NCBI RefSeq assembly: GCF_015711015.1 | Contig: NZ_CP064653.1 | Coordinates: forward strand, 1,860,001 to 1,924,000 | Reading direction: 5' to 3' | DNA from: Methylomonas sp. LL1 | GTDB lineage: Bacteria > Pseudomonadota > Gammaproteobacteria > Methylococcales > Methylomonadaceae | DNA length: 64,000 bases | Shown here: positions 8,155-16,805 of the stretch, in pieces | How the letters are laid out: every line of letters begins with the position of its first letter | Position numbering within the stretch: position 1 is the stretch's first letter | Position numbers and translations under genes: made by a program | The notes under the pieces: generated by a model | The model's input: the letters and a program-made list of their open reading frames with translations, nothing else | Told to the model about the DNA's origin: nothing | Databases searched by the model: none

Positions 8155-11100
8155 CTAATATACTTCCCGAAAGTATATTTGCTGGTTGTTGCCTTTATAA
8201 ATCCCGAATGTAGCCCTGGCGGCGGCCGAATTATCGTGTACGCCGTCATGATCCCAATCGAACCGCAACCACGGTAAGCCGGCAAAGTTGCCGCTGATGT
8301 CGATATAACCGGTATTTCCGGCGCCGGGCGCGCTGAAACTCAAACCGGCATCGCCGGCGACTAAGGTCGAATTTGCCAAAACCGCCTGTATCGAGCCCGA
8401 CGGAGCAATCGTCATCACGGCATTTCCGGCTTGCGCCACACCGGCGGCGGTATCGGGATTCGTCAGCACCAACTGGCTGCTCAAGCTTAAACTCGTGCAA
8501 TTATCCGCCGTATTAGCGACGAAACCGCTGCCGTTGAAATACTCGGCGAACAATGGTATTGACAACGGTAGCAGCTCGGAACCATAGCCATTTCGCATCA
8601 CCAATCGCCCCCAACGCATGTTCTTATTTGCGCCGCTAAACGCCAAGCCATTGCCTACGCTGGCCGTCCCGAAATGCACGGGATTAGCGGCCGCGACGCC
8701 ATTAACATTGGCAACCGCCACCGCATCGGTATCCAGTAAATTAAAACTCAAGGCTATTTCGGCATTAAAGGGGGCGACGGGATTGGTTCGGGTAACCGCC
8801 AAAATATTGCTTGAGGTGTCGGCAAAACTCAGACTACCGCTGCCATTGCCGTTATCCGTAACCGAGGGCGCGCTGCTGTTTAATACCGTCAAAGGCTGAG
8901 CGGCTTCGCCGTAACTTGGCGTAATTCCGTATGTGGCATCGGTCGGATTGATTTTCCAATAGCTGCCCGTGTAATTCCGGGTGACCGCCCCTGCCGTATT
9001 TTTTGCGCTAACGCTGGCAACCGGCTTAGTCACAAACTGGATCGGCTGACCGACATAAGTAAATGTGTTACAGGCCGGCGCGAACACCGGCGTATTCAAC
9101 ACCAGATCGAAATGGTCCGGTATGAAGCGGCCGAAGTTGGCGCTCGTCGCACTATTGCCGAATTTACAACCGAATTTGCCGGAAACCGAAGTGTTGGAAA
9201 AATCGCTGCTGCAATCACCGGCCGCCGAATCGACGGCGGTAAACGTGTCGTCGTAAACGCCTTGCGCCGACAAATTGAATTGCCCTACTTCGGAGTAGGT
9301 GAACAAGCTCCCGGTAGCGATCCCTGTCGCCGAATCCGCTGCGCCGAAAGTACCGACCAAAGTGCCAATCGCAACGGCGCCGCTGTGGGCAGCGACCTTG
9401 CCGGCATCCAATTTCGGTGTGCCGTTGTAGCCGACCGCACCGCTGGCGGCGGTCAACGAAAAACCGGCACCGGCCTTGAGCGTCGAGCTGCCGTCAGCGC
9501 TGGAACTAACGCTAAAATCGGTTGGCCGCACGGCAAAGTTATCGGTGGAACAGCCAATAACAGGTGATGTTTGGCTGGCATCGGTCACCCGGCAGCGTAG
9601 ATTCGGATAAGCTTTGGACAGCGTCATACCGGCCGAACTTTTTCTACCGAGTTCGCTGGTTTGCGCCGCTTGGTTAAAGGTCAGGGTTTGGCTGACCGCA
9701 GGGCTAATCGCCGGTAGCGAAGAACATGACGCAGCGCTGGAACCGTCCACCAGCTCTAGCGTGACGCTGCGATTGGCATCGGCTGCGTAGGTCGTTTCAA
9801 CGGCATCGGCAACATGGTCATTATTGCTGTCCTTGAGCGCCACGACGTCAAAGGCAAACGGCGTCCCCGACAACTTGGTGTAAAGATGACCGCTGAGGGC
9901 GTTGGCGGCGGATTCCACGCAATTGAACGAGCTAGGCATCACCGTCGCCGAGCTACCAAGCCGCTCCGCCCGCACGGTGACACCGGCCAGAAACGGCAAA
10001 CCAGTCGAAGAACTGCCGGTGGACGTAAAGACAATGCTGGTCAAGATTTCAGTCTGAAAAGAACTCGGCAAGCTAAAAGCCTGCATGTCCAGATGTGCAG
10101 TGTTGGGCGTATTACTACCGATAACATTGAGCGTGACCGCGCTGGAACTGAGTGTGTTGGCAAAGCTCCCGCTATAGTGATCGCGCACATTCACGCCTTC
10201 CACCAAATGCACGGTATGAGTATCACCGTTGCTGGCATTAAAGGTAATCGAACCGACATTGCTGCCGGATTTACCCCAGGCGGAATTGATCAGGGTGTAA
10301 ACGGTAGTAGCGCCGTATAAATTGGTAGGCAACGTCAGCGTCAGACTGGATGAACCGCTAAAGTTCGACAGATTTAGATTAGTGCCCCAGAAAACATTGT
10401 CGCCATCCACATCGGTCTGTAACTCAAAGGGAACGCCACCCAAGGTCTGAGTACCGTTGAACTTACCCGAATAAACGCTGCCATTACTCCAAGTGATAAT
10501 ATTCTCGTTTAACGGCGAAACAGGGACAGGAAAATAACCGAGCGCCGTGGACGGTGTTGGCGTACATTGCGGCGGCATCGGATCTTTGGGGTTTATTTTG
10601 ACCACACAGGATGTAGCGCAACTCGAACCACAACAAACACTGTTAATCTTGGCCTCATAGCCCAGCTTAATTTCGGCGGAACTAGTCGACTTTACGCAGC
10701 CCTCGGCCACGCTATCCTGCGCGAAAGAAATGTTACCCGAACTGGTGGTAATAGAACCCGACACTCTTGCGCCATAACCCACCGAAACGTTACCCGTAGA
10801 GCCGGTTATTTTTCCCGCTATCCTGGAGTCCTGCGCGGTGCTAATAGCGCCGGACGTGGCGACATCGCCGCTTATCCGCGCCGAGTAGCCGATACTGACC
10901 GCGCCGCTATCGCTGCTGATATTGCCGCCCACCTCATTGTTCTGTCCTATGCTGATGCCGCCGCTGGTACTGGAAATATCACCCGCCACGGTAGACTCGA
11001 AGTTCAGCGAGATATTGCCGCTGGTGACGGCCAACGAACCGCCGAAGGTGACCTTGCCGCTGGAATCGCTGATCGAGCCGGCGCTGATATTGGCCTGGAT

Positions 11101-11439
11101 GTTAGCCTCATAATCGGCCCGCAACTGGCCGGTGACAATCAAAGTCAAATCGGCCGCAGCCCCCCCGACATTGATCCGACTGGTATTTGTGTACAGATCG
11201 CCGTTAATGGTAATGCTGGCAATCTTGGGGGAGCTAAGGGTGATTTTGTCCCCATATCCGAGGGACAGGCTTCCACAACTGTATACGCCGTTACTGCCGC
11301 TACAACCGGAAGGCATTTTGTTGGGAAAAACGTAATTCGTCGCGTGGACAGTACCGATAGCCGCCAGCCAAACGGCAAAAATCGATAGCAGAAAAAACCA
11401 GGAGGGGGGCACGCGAACATTCGCCATCCGGTCAATCAT
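8155..11439 (-). CDS. mshQ: MshQ-like exported adhesin with beta-solenoid and DUF6701
   Basis: A 1094-residue exported protein. The start at 11439 has AGGGG six bases upstream; an in-frame ATG four codons later is also possible. A signal peptide ends near IGTVHA (about residue 33). Residues 110-260 are a regular bactofilin-like repeat (GDI/SGKI/SGSI-T-SGNISFAQDS) expected to fold as a beta-solenoid, followed by a Cys-rich knot (about 268-292, CCGSSCATSC). A beta-rich middle domain (about 305-505) precedes the DUF6701 region typical of MshQ C-termini (FAVRP near 650). MshQ is thought to act as a pilus-associated surface protein. Unusually it runs opposite to all other msh genes. Confidence 0.85.
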   Translation of the reverse strand: MIDRMANVRVPPSWFFLLSIFAVWLAAIGTVHATNYVFPNKMPSGCSGSNGVYSCGSLSLGYGDKITLSSPKIASITINGDLYTNTSRINVGGAAADLTLIVTGQLRADYEANIQANISAGSISDSSGKVTFGGSLAVTSGNISLNFESTVAGDISSTSGGISIGQNNEVGGNISSDSGAVSIGYSARISGDVATSGAISTAQDSRIAGKITGSTGNVSVGYGARVSGSITTSSGNISFAQDSVAEGCVKSTSSAEIKLGYEAKINSVCCGSSCATSCVVKINPKDPMPPQCTPTPSTALGYFPVPVSPLNENIITWSNGSVYSGKFNGTQTLGGVPFELQTDVDGDNVFWGTNLNLSNFSGSSSLTLTLPTNLYGATTVYTLINSAWGKSGSNVGSITFNASNGDTHTVHLVEGVNVRDHYSGSFANTLSSSAVTLNVIGSNTPNTAHLDMQAFSLPSSFQTEILTSIVFTSTGSSSTGLPFLAGVTVRAERLGSSATVMPSSFNCVESAANALSGHLYTKLSGTPFAFDVVALKDSNNDHVADAVETTYAADANRSVTLELVDGSSAASCSSLPAISPAVSQTLTFNQAAQTSELGRKSSAGMTLSKAYPNLRCRVTDASQTSPVIGCSTDNFAVRPTDFSVSSSADGSSTLKAGAGFSLTAASGAVGYNGTPKLDAGKVAAHSGAVAIGTLVGTFGAADSATGIATGSLFTYSEVGQFNLSAQGVYDDTFTAVDSAAGDCSSDFSNTSVSGKFGCKFGNSATSANFGRFIPDHFDLVLNTPVFAPACNTFTYVGQPIQFVTKPVASVSAKNTAGAVTRNYTGSYWKINPTDATYGITPSYGEAAQPLTVLNSSAPSVTDNGNGSGSLSFADTSSNILAVTRTNPVAPFNAEIALSFNLLDTDAVAVANVNGVAAANPVHFGTASVGNGLAFSGANKNMRWGRLVMRNGYGSELLPLSIPLFAEYFNGSGFVANTADNCTSLSLSSQLVLTNPDTAAGVAQAGNAVMTIAPSGSIQAVLANSTLVAGDAGLSFSAPGAGNTGYIDISGNFAGLPWLRFDWDHDGVHDNSAAARATFGIYKGNNQQIYFREVY

Positions 11440-11523
11440 TCTTCACCCCTGGTCGAACGCGTAGCGAACAAAGCTGAAGAGGTAGCCTCCGCTCCGAGAC
11501 ATCGAGTTAAGCGCCACAAGAAC

Positions 11524-11748
11524 TTAGGTGAGGTTAGAAGCATGACAGGCCGGACAAATATGCCGCCCATCGCTGGTGCATATCCAGCCGGATTTGACCG
11601 CCATGCCCGGCTCCCCTTCGAACCAGGCCCTGCCATCACTGATGCGCCGGCCGTTTCGCTCCTGAGTCCGGGGCGCGCGCCGGAACTCGATGGACCTTAA
11701 TCCTTGCGGATTGCAAATATCGCAAAAAATGAATTTTCGTATACTCAT
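11524..11748 (-). CDS. Small CxxC protein, unknown function
   Basis: A 74-residue protein starting MSIRKFIFCDICNPQGLR at 11748. Two cysteine pairs, CDIC near the N-terminus and CPAC near the C-terminus, can form a four-cysteine zinc or iron site; between them lie GRRISDGRAWFEG and SGWICTSDGRH. I remember similar short unnamed proteins in aquatic gammaproteobacteria but no characterised member. It is divergent from the pilin gene and upstream of mshQ on the same strand, so it could share the mshQ transcript. No function is proposed. Confidence 0.6.
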   Translation of the reverse strand: MSIRKFIFCDICNPQGLRSIEFRRAPRTQERNGRRISDGRAWFEGEPGMAVKSGWICTSDGRHICPACHASNLT

Positions 11749-11908
11749 GTAGACTGTCTGGAGAAATACCTGAAAGTGGAAAAGTATGGCATGCAAATTG
11801 ACTTTTGAGCCAAAATTGGCCGCAATTGCAGTATAGTCTACACTTATCGGGCTTCATCCTGATTCGGCTTTCTTCTTGTTCAAAACAAAATAAATATAAG
11901 GTAACAAA

Positions 11909-12382
11909 GTGAGATTACATAAACAGCAAGGTTTTACATTGATCGAATTGGTCATGGTAATCGTGGTACTTGGGATTTTGGCGGCGGTAGCCTTGCCGAA
12001 GTTTGCCGATCTTGGAAAAGATGCCAGGAAAGCCACGTTGCAAGGTGCCCAGGGTGCGGTTAAATCAGCCGCGGCTATTGTTCATGCAAAGGCTCTCGCC
12101 GAAAGCAAAACCACCACCGGCGACGACAGTGAATCCGTCACCCTGGAAGGCAGCACCGCTATTACCTTAAAGTACGGCTATCCTAATGCGGCAACAATCG
12201 ATGAGGCAGCGGGGATTTCTTCAAGCGATTACCATGTGGCCGTTGCCAGCGGTGTCAGCACCATAAGCGGCACCAAGGATGGTGGTTCTACCGCCATTGG
12301 CAGCTGCAATTTTACTTACACACCGCCCGCTAGTGCCGGTGCCGTACCAACCATTTCCGCCGTGACTTCTTCCGGCTGCTAA
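11909..12382 (+). CDS. mshA: MSHA major pilin-like prepilin (MshA/MshB type)
   Basis: A 157-residue type IVa prepilin. The GTG at 11909 is taken as start because it gives the short leader MRLHKQQG before FTLIELVMVIVVLGILAAVA; AAGGTAAC lies upstream. Prepilin peptidase should cut after Gly8, methylate the new Phe1 and leave Glu5. The hydrophobic helix ends near residue 32; the C-terminal loop closes with Cys pairs (SC at about 131 and a terminal Cys) forming the pilin D-loop. It is the only major-pilin-sized gene in the locus, so it probably serves as MshA; no separate mshB is seen. Confidence 0.85.
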   Translation: MRLHKQQGFTLIELVMVIVVLGILAAVALPKFADLGKDARKATLQGAQGAVKSAAAIVHAKALAESKTTTGDDSESVTLEGSTAITLKYGYPNAATIDEAAGISSSDYHVAVASGVSTISGTKDGGSTAIGSCNFTYTPPASAGAVPTISAVTSSGC

Positions 12383-12403
12383 CGCTAAAAGCAAACCGCA
12401 ATT

Positions 12404-12439
12404 GTCTCGAGGCATAGGTCCGAGCCTACCCCTCGAGAC
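12404..12439 (+). promoter_or_regulatory. Strong hairpin between pilin and mshC
   Basis: GTCTCGAGG (12404-12412) pairs perfectly with CCTCGAGAC (12431-12439), and inside it TAGG pairs with CCTA. It starts 22 bases after the pilin stop and 32 bases before the mshC start, with no U-run. Such a hairpin after a highly expressed pilin gene usually stabilises the pilin message or partly stops transcription, so that minor pilins are made at a lower level. Confidence 0.6.
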
Positions 12440-12470
12440 ACGGCGTATCGCCGGACTACTAAGGCGATTT

Positions 12471-13028
12471 ATGGCAACAAATGTACCTAGTCCAAACCAT
12501 TTGCCGTTGACTGAGCTAAGCCCTGATTCAACCACCGCCGTGACGCGTTCCGCCAAGCAAGCCTGTCAGACCGGTTTCACCCTGATTGAATTAGTCATGA
12601 TCATCGTGATGCTAGGCATTCTATCGGCCACTGCGATGCCCAGGTTTTTTGACCTATCCATCTTCCAACAACGCGGCTTTTTCGACGACACCCTCAATGC
12701 GATGCGCTACGCCCAAAAACTGGCGGTAGCCACCGGCTGCAATGTTCAACTCAGCATCGCCGCCAATCAATACCAACTGAAACGGCCCGGCGCCAGCAAT
12801 CGCAGTTTATGCGAGTCGACCAGTGCCACAGACTTTACCCTCGAGGTTATTCGACCCGGTTCCGGCGAAGCCAGCTATCAAGGCAATCAATCCGGCGTAG
12901 CGGTCAGCGATGCCACGTTATATTTCCTTGCCAACGGCAGCGCTTCGACCGGAGCGACGATCACGGTCGGCGGCCGGCAAATCACGGTGGTGCAAAACAC
13001 CGGCTTCGTCTATGACAGCACGCCTTAA
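12471..13028 (+). CDS. mshC: Minor prepilin MshC
   Basis: A 185-residue pilin-like protein. The ATG at 12471 with AAGG about 10 bases upstream is chosen; an earlier open frame runs into the hairpin and is unlikely to be translated. The leader is unusually long (about 34 residues before TGFTLIELVMIIVMLGILSA). The Gly-Phe cleavage site and Glu5 are present, then a GspH-like body. Minor pilins of this class prime pilus assembly. The last 17 bases overlap mshD. Confidence 0.85.
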   Translation: MATNVPSPNHLPLTELSPDSTTAVTRSAKQACQTGFTLIELVMIIVMLGILSATAMPRFFDLSIFQQRGFFDDTLNAMRYAQKLAVATGCNVQLSIAANQYQLKRPGASNRSLCESTSATDFTLEVIRPGSGEASYQGNQSGVAVSDATLYFLANGSASTGATITVGGRQITVVQNTGFVYDSTP

Positions 13029-13455
13029 CCGACAAGCTGGGGTCACCCTGGTCGAGCTGATTTTAAGCATGGTAATCATCAGCGTGGCTCTGGTCGGCAT
13101 ATTGTCGGTGATGAATCTGACGGTCAGCCACAGCGCCGACCCGGTGGTACAACATCAGGCCGTCGCCATCGCCGAATCCTATCTGGAGGAAATTCTGCTG
13201 CAGCATTACAGCGGCGGTGCCAGCAGCGGCCGGGCCGATTTCGACGATATCGACGACTACAACAATCTGCTCGACAATGGCGTGCATGACCAAAACGGCA
13301 CGGCCATCGCCGGACTCTCGCAATACACGATTTCGGTGTCGGTCTCCGCGCCTATTGCCCAGGAGGGTGGCGTCAATGCCAAACAAATCAGCGTCAGCGT
13401 GTCCGGCCCCGGCGTCAGCGGTTTGACTCTGGTGGGTTACAGGGCCGATTATTGA
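13012..13455 (+). CDS. mshD: Minor prepilin MshD
   Basis: A 147-residue minor pilin of the PilV/GspI class. The ATG at 13012, inside the end of mshC, gives a short leader MTARLNRQAG before VTLVELILSMVIISVALVGI, with the expected Gly-1 and Glu5. The rest is a short beta-rich domain. Its TGA stop overlaps the mshO ATG. Confidence 0.85.
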   Translation: MTARLNRQAGVTLVELILSMVIISVALVGILSVMNLTVSHSADPVVQHQAVAIAESYLEEILLQHYSGGASSGRADFDDIDDYNNLLDNGVHDQNGTAIAGLSQYTISVSVSAPIAQEGGVNAKQISVSVSGPGVSGLTLVGYRADY

Positions 13456-14246
13456 TGTTTAAGCGCCAACAAGGTTTTACGCTGATCGAGCTGATTACCG
13501 TGATCGTCGTCATCGGTATACTGGCGACCATGACCACCAACATTATCACGCTGCCGGTCAACAGTTATTTCGACCAGCAGCGCCGTACCACGCTGGTCGA
13601 CAACGCCGAATCGGCCTTGCGCTTGATGCAGCGCGACATCCGCCGGGCCTTGCCCAACAGCATCCGCGTCAGTGGCGGCGGCACGGCGCTGGAACTGCTG
13701 CATACCAGCAATGGCGGGCGCTATCGGGCCAAACTTTCCGCCGACGGCAGTGGCGATTTATTGGATTTTACCGCCGCCGATGGCAGTTTTGACGTCATCG
13801 GCGGCTTGAGTAGCGCGCCGACCGGCGAACTGGTGATCTATAACTTAGGCGAAAGTCTGGCCGACGCCTATGCCGGCGACAATCGAGCCAGCTTGAAAGA
13901 CACCTCGACCACCACACTGATCAATTTAGCCGCGGCCAAAAAATTTCCGTTGCAATCGCCTCGGCAGCGCTTCTTCATCGTCGATACGCCCATCAGCTAC
14001 CGTTGCGATTTGCCCAATAAGCAATTGTTGCGCTATTCCGGCTACGCCATCAGCGCCGCGCAGGCCAATCCACCCGCCGGCGCGGCCGGACAATTACAAG
14101 TCAATCATGTCGGCGCCTGTTCGTTTGCCTACGCGTCGGCCACGGCCAACCGTTCCGGCTTGGTAACCTTGCAAATCACCCTAACCGATAGCGCCGGCGA
14201 ATCGATTCGATTGATTCATCAAGTACATGTGGACAACGCCCCATGA
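13455..14246 (+). CDS. mshO: Minor prepilin MshO
   Basis: A 263-residue minor pilin of the PilW/GspJ class. The ATG at 13455 gives MFKRQQG before FTLIELITVIVVIGILATM; a TTG one codon earlier is less likely. The long C-terminal domain has Cys residues near YRCDLPN and GACSFAY. It shares one base with the mshD stop and overlaps mshP by ATGA. Confidence 0.87.
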   Translation: MFKRQQGFTLIELITVIVVIGILATMTTNIITLPVNSYFDQQRRTTLVDNAESALRLMQRDIRRALPNSIRVSGGGTALELLHTSNGGRYRAKLSADGSGDLLDFTAADGSFDVIGGLSSAPTGELVIYNLGESLADAYAGDNRASLKDTSTTTLINLAAAKKFPLQSPRQRFFIVDTPISYRCDLPNKQLLRYSGYAISAAQANPPAGAAGQLQVNHVGACSFAYASATANRSGLVTLQITLTDSAGESIRLIHQVHVDNAP

Positions 14247-14641
14247 AAAAACAACAAGGCTTTTCCATCGTCATGGCGATTTTCATTCTGGTGGTTTTGG
14301 GTTTGTTGGGGGGGTACATGGTGCGGATGAGCGGCGTACAGCTTGCCACATTCAATCAGGCCCTGCTGGGCGCCAGAGCCTATCAAGCCGCGCGCGCCGG
14401 TATCGAGTGGGCCATGGCCCGCATCAACAATGGCGGCAATTGCGCCGATGTCAACGCGCAAACCGCCATGAGTTTTTCCGGTCTTGAAGGTTTTAGCGTG
14501 AGTTTGAACTGCACCAGCCAGAGTTTCTCGGAAGCCGACCAAAACCCTACCGTTTTCCGGATCAATGCCCTGAGCCAATTCGGCGCTTACGCCAGCAGCG
14601 ATTATGTGGCACGCCGGATCGAGATCGCTATCGTCAATTGA
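14243..14641 (+). CDS. mshP: MshP, PilX-like minor pilus protein
   Basis: A 132-residue protein with the PilX/MshP opening MKKQQGFSIVMAIFILVVLG: a Gly-Phe cleavage site but Val instead of the usual Glu at mature position 5, as is normal for GspK/PilX types. AYQAARAGIEWAM follows the helix. It ends the pilin operon and is followed by a terminator. In many MSHA loci mshQ comes next; here it does not. Confidence 0.85.
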   Translation: MKKQQGFSIVMAIFILVVLGLLGGYMVRMSGVQLATFNQALLGARAYQAARAGIEWAMARINNGGNCADVNAQTAMSFSGLEGFSVSLNCTSQSFSEADQNPTVFRINALSQFGAYASSDYVARRIEIAIVN

Positions 14642-14660
14642 CCAACAATCCGCAAGGCAT

Positions 14661-14700
14661 AAAAAAGCCCACATAAAGTGGGCTTCGTCCTGTTTTTATT
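14661..14700 (+). terminator. Rho-independent terminator of the pilin operon
   Basis: AGCCCAC (14666-14672) pairs with GTGGGCT (14679-14685) around ATAAAG, preceded by an A-run and followed after a few bases by TTTTTATT. It lies 20 bases past the mshP stop. Confidence 0.85.
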
Positions 14701-14963
14701 ATTGATGTGGACGCCTACCATTAAAAATGGCGGATTAATAACTTGCGATTATTCTTATTGTTTTGCCGGGTTAGCGGCCGCTTTCCTTCCTCTCCTCATT
14801 TTGAAAGAGTCGATTCTTGCGATTCGTCTCTACCTTATTCAAGGTAGGGGCATTCTATTCGATAATGATGGCCACGTCCAGTAAAACCGCGACAAATTGT
14901 CGCACTTAATTGAAAACAACAGAATAAGCGCTTTGATTCAATCAGTTAGAATAAAAGCGATAA
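14701..14963. other. Gene-free stretch between mshP and lipA
   Basis: I see no convincing gene here. It holds a TACCTT/AAGGTA hairpin (about 14830-14847) and a 15-base palindrome GCGACAAATTGTCGC (14889-14903) that could be an operator or the 3-prime hairpin of the lipA transcript. A minus-strand frame around 14780-14850 codes for charged residues but has a stop just upstream and no clear start. Confidence 0.4.
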
Positions 14964-15920
14964 CTAAATAATCCCGGCTGCCTGTAAATCGGCATGGTAG
15001 GACGAGCGCACCAACGGCGCGCTGGCGACTTGTTGAAAACCCAGCTCTCGAGCAATCTCGGCATAACGTTTGAATTGATCCGGGTGAATATATGCCTTGA
15101 CTGCCAGATGATCTTTACTCGGTTGTAGGTATTGTCCCAGGGTCAACATGCTGCAGCCGTGCGCCAGCAAATCTTTCAATACCCGTACCACTTCTTCTTC
15201 GGTTTCACCTATGCCCAGCATCAAGCCGGATTTGGTCGGTACATCCGGCAATAGCTGTTTGTGGCGCTGTAATAATTGCAACGAAGTTTGATAATCCGCC
15301 CCCGGCCGTGCTTCCGAATACAACCTGGGTACGGTTTCCAGGTTATGGTTAAACACATCGCAGGGCTGCTGTTGCAAAAGCGCCAACGCCGTATCCATGC
15401 GGCCGCGAAAATCCGGCGTCAGAATCTCGATGATGGTACTCGGGGACTGTAGCCGAATCGCGGCGATACAAGCGGCAAAGTGCCCTGCCCCGCCGTCGCG
15501 CAAATCGTCGCGATTGACCGAGGTTACCACCACATATTTCAAAGCCATCGCCGCAATGGTACTGGCCAGATTGCGCGGTTCCTCGGCATCCAAGGACTGT
15601 GGCTTGCCGTGAGCCACATCGCAGAAAGGGCAACGGCGGGTGCATAAATCGCCCATGATCATGAAAGTGGCGGTGCCGTGACTGAAACATTCCCCCAAAT
15701 TCGGACAGGCGGCTTCCTCGCAAACCGTATGCAATCGGTTTTCTCGCAGCGATTGCTTGATTTGATTAACCTTGTCGCCGACCTGCAGTTTGATCCTGAT
15801 CCAATCGGGTTTGCGCAACACCGTTTCCGGCTTCTCGACCTTGATCGGAATCCGTGACAGTTTGTCGGCGTTGCGTTGATGGGTTTCGGGAGTGGTGCGC
15901 GATGGCGCATTGAGTTTCAT
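14964..15920 (-). CDS. lipA: Lipoyl synthase LipA
   Basis: A 318-residue radical-SAM enzyme that inserts two sulfurs into octanoyl groups on lipoyl domains. The ATG at 15920 ([14 protein letters not shown]) overlaps the lipB stop as ATGA; longer in-frame starts lie inside lipB. The auxiliary cluster motif [12 protein letters not shown] and the radical-SAM motif CTRRCPFC are both intact, followed by the [18 protein letters not shown] and LMLGIGET phrases typical of LipA. It is the last gene of the dacC-dat-ybeD-lipB-lipA operon. Confidence 0.96.
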   Translation of the reverse strand: MKLNAPSRTTPETHQRNADKLSRIPIKVEKPETVLRKPDWIRIKLQVGDKVNQIKQSLRENRLHTVCEEAACPNLGECFSHGTATFMIMGDLCTRRCPFCDVAHGKPQSLDAEEPRNLASTIAAMALKYVVVTSVNRDDLRDGGAGHFAACIAAIRLQSPSTIIEILTPDFRGRMDTALALLQQQPCDVFNHNLETVPRLYSEARPGADYQTSLQLLQRHKQLLPDVPTKSGLMLGIGETEEEVVRVLKDLLAHGCSMLTLGQYLQPSKDHLAVKAYIHPDQFKRYAEIARELGFQQVASAPLVRSSYHADLQAAGII

Positions 15921-16531
15921 GATTCGATGGCCTTGATGATGTGATGAACAACCGGCACCGCCAGTTCGTGAGTCCGTATCTTGACGCCGAAATCGGCCAA
16001 CTGGGTTACTTCCAAGCCGGCATGGCCACAAGGGTTGATGTTACGAAACGGCGATAAATCCATGTCATTGTTCAAGCTCAATCCATGATAACTGCAACCG
16101 CGCTTGATTCTAAGCCCCAGCGCGCCAATCTTTTTGCCGTCGACATAGACGCCGGGCGCGTCGGATCGAGCCACGGCGGCGACACCGAATTGACGCAAGG
16201 CGGCTATCATCGCGCTCTCCAACAAGGTTACCGCTTGACGCGGCCCCATGGATAAGCGGCGCAAATCCGCCAACAGGTACACCACCAACTGGCCGGGGCC
16301 ATGATAAGTCACCTGCCCGCCCCGGTCGGTTTCGACCAGCGGAATAGCGCTTGTCCGCAACATGTGTTCGTGCTTGCCGTTTAGGCCCAGGGTAAAAACC
16401 GGCGGATGCTCGGTAATCCAAATTTCATCGGCCGTGTCCGCCGAACGCTCGGCGGTGAATTGTTGCATGTCGCGCCAGACGCTTTGATATTCCCGCAAGC
16501 CCAACTGCCGGAGGACGGTTTGCCTGTCCAC
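15917..16531 (-). CDS. lipB: Octanoyltransferase LipB
   Basis: A 204-residue transferase that moves octanoate from acyl carrier protein to lipoyl domains. The catalytic Lys (in [11 protein letters not shown]) and Cys (in NPCGHAG) are visible, as are EHPPVFTLG and [16 protein letters not shown] near the N-terminal half. Product and substrate link it directly to lipA, whose start it overlaps by four bases. Confidence 0.95.
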   Translation of the reverse strand: MDRQTVLRQLGLREYQSVWRDMQQFTAERSADTADEIWITEHPPVFTLGLNGKHEHMLRTSAIPLVETDRGGQVTYHGPGQLVVYLLADLRRLSMGPRQAVTLLESAMIAALRQFGVAAVARSDAPGVYVDGKKIGALGLRIKRGCSYHGLSLNNDMDLSPFRNINPCGHAGLEVTQLADFGVKIRTHELAVPVVHHIIKAIES

Positions 16532-16538
16532 GGTGAAC

Positions 16539-16805
16539 TTACAGCGCCATCAACACATCAGGGTGATCGGTCAGACCCTGATAAATGGCATCGAGTTGTT
16601 CGCGGCTGGTGGCTTCTATCATGACCGTTACCGAGACATAAGTCCCGGCTCGGCTCGGACGGCTACTGACGGCGCCCTCGCGAATATCGCCGGCATGACG
16701 GCGGACGATTTCCACCACGATGGCGTCGAAATCGTCGCGGCTTTTACCCATCGCCTTGATCGCGAACTGGCAGGGAAATTCTAAAAGACTATCTGTTTCG
16801 CTCAT
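16539..16805 (-). CDS. ybeD: YbeD family protein (DUF493)
   Basis: An 88-residue protein of the YbeD/UPF0250 family: LLEFPCQFAIKAMG at the N-terminus and a ferredoxin-like ACT-type fold with YVSVTVMIEATSREQLD. It sits between dacC/dat and lipB, the same neighbourhood as in Escherichia coli, where its role is still unclear; an allosteric or regulatory role has been suggested from its fold. Confidence 0.9.
   Translation of the reverse strand: MSETDSLLEFPCQFAIKAMGKSRDDFDAIVVEIVRRHAGDIREGAVSSRPSRAGTYVSVTVMIEATSREQLDAIYQGLTDHPDVLMAL

Noticed and set aside
9112-11388. Several long + strand frames inside mshQ
   Set aside because: They are antisense shadows of the repetitive, GC-biased mshQ coding sequence.
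11797-11908. Sigma54 promoter for the pilin gene
   Set aside because: TTGG and TTGCA are present but the GG-to-GC spacing is eight rather than ten bases.
14678-14884. 68-codon + strand frame after mshP
   Set aside because: It begins inside the terminator and has no ribosome-binding site; its sequence shows no family feature.
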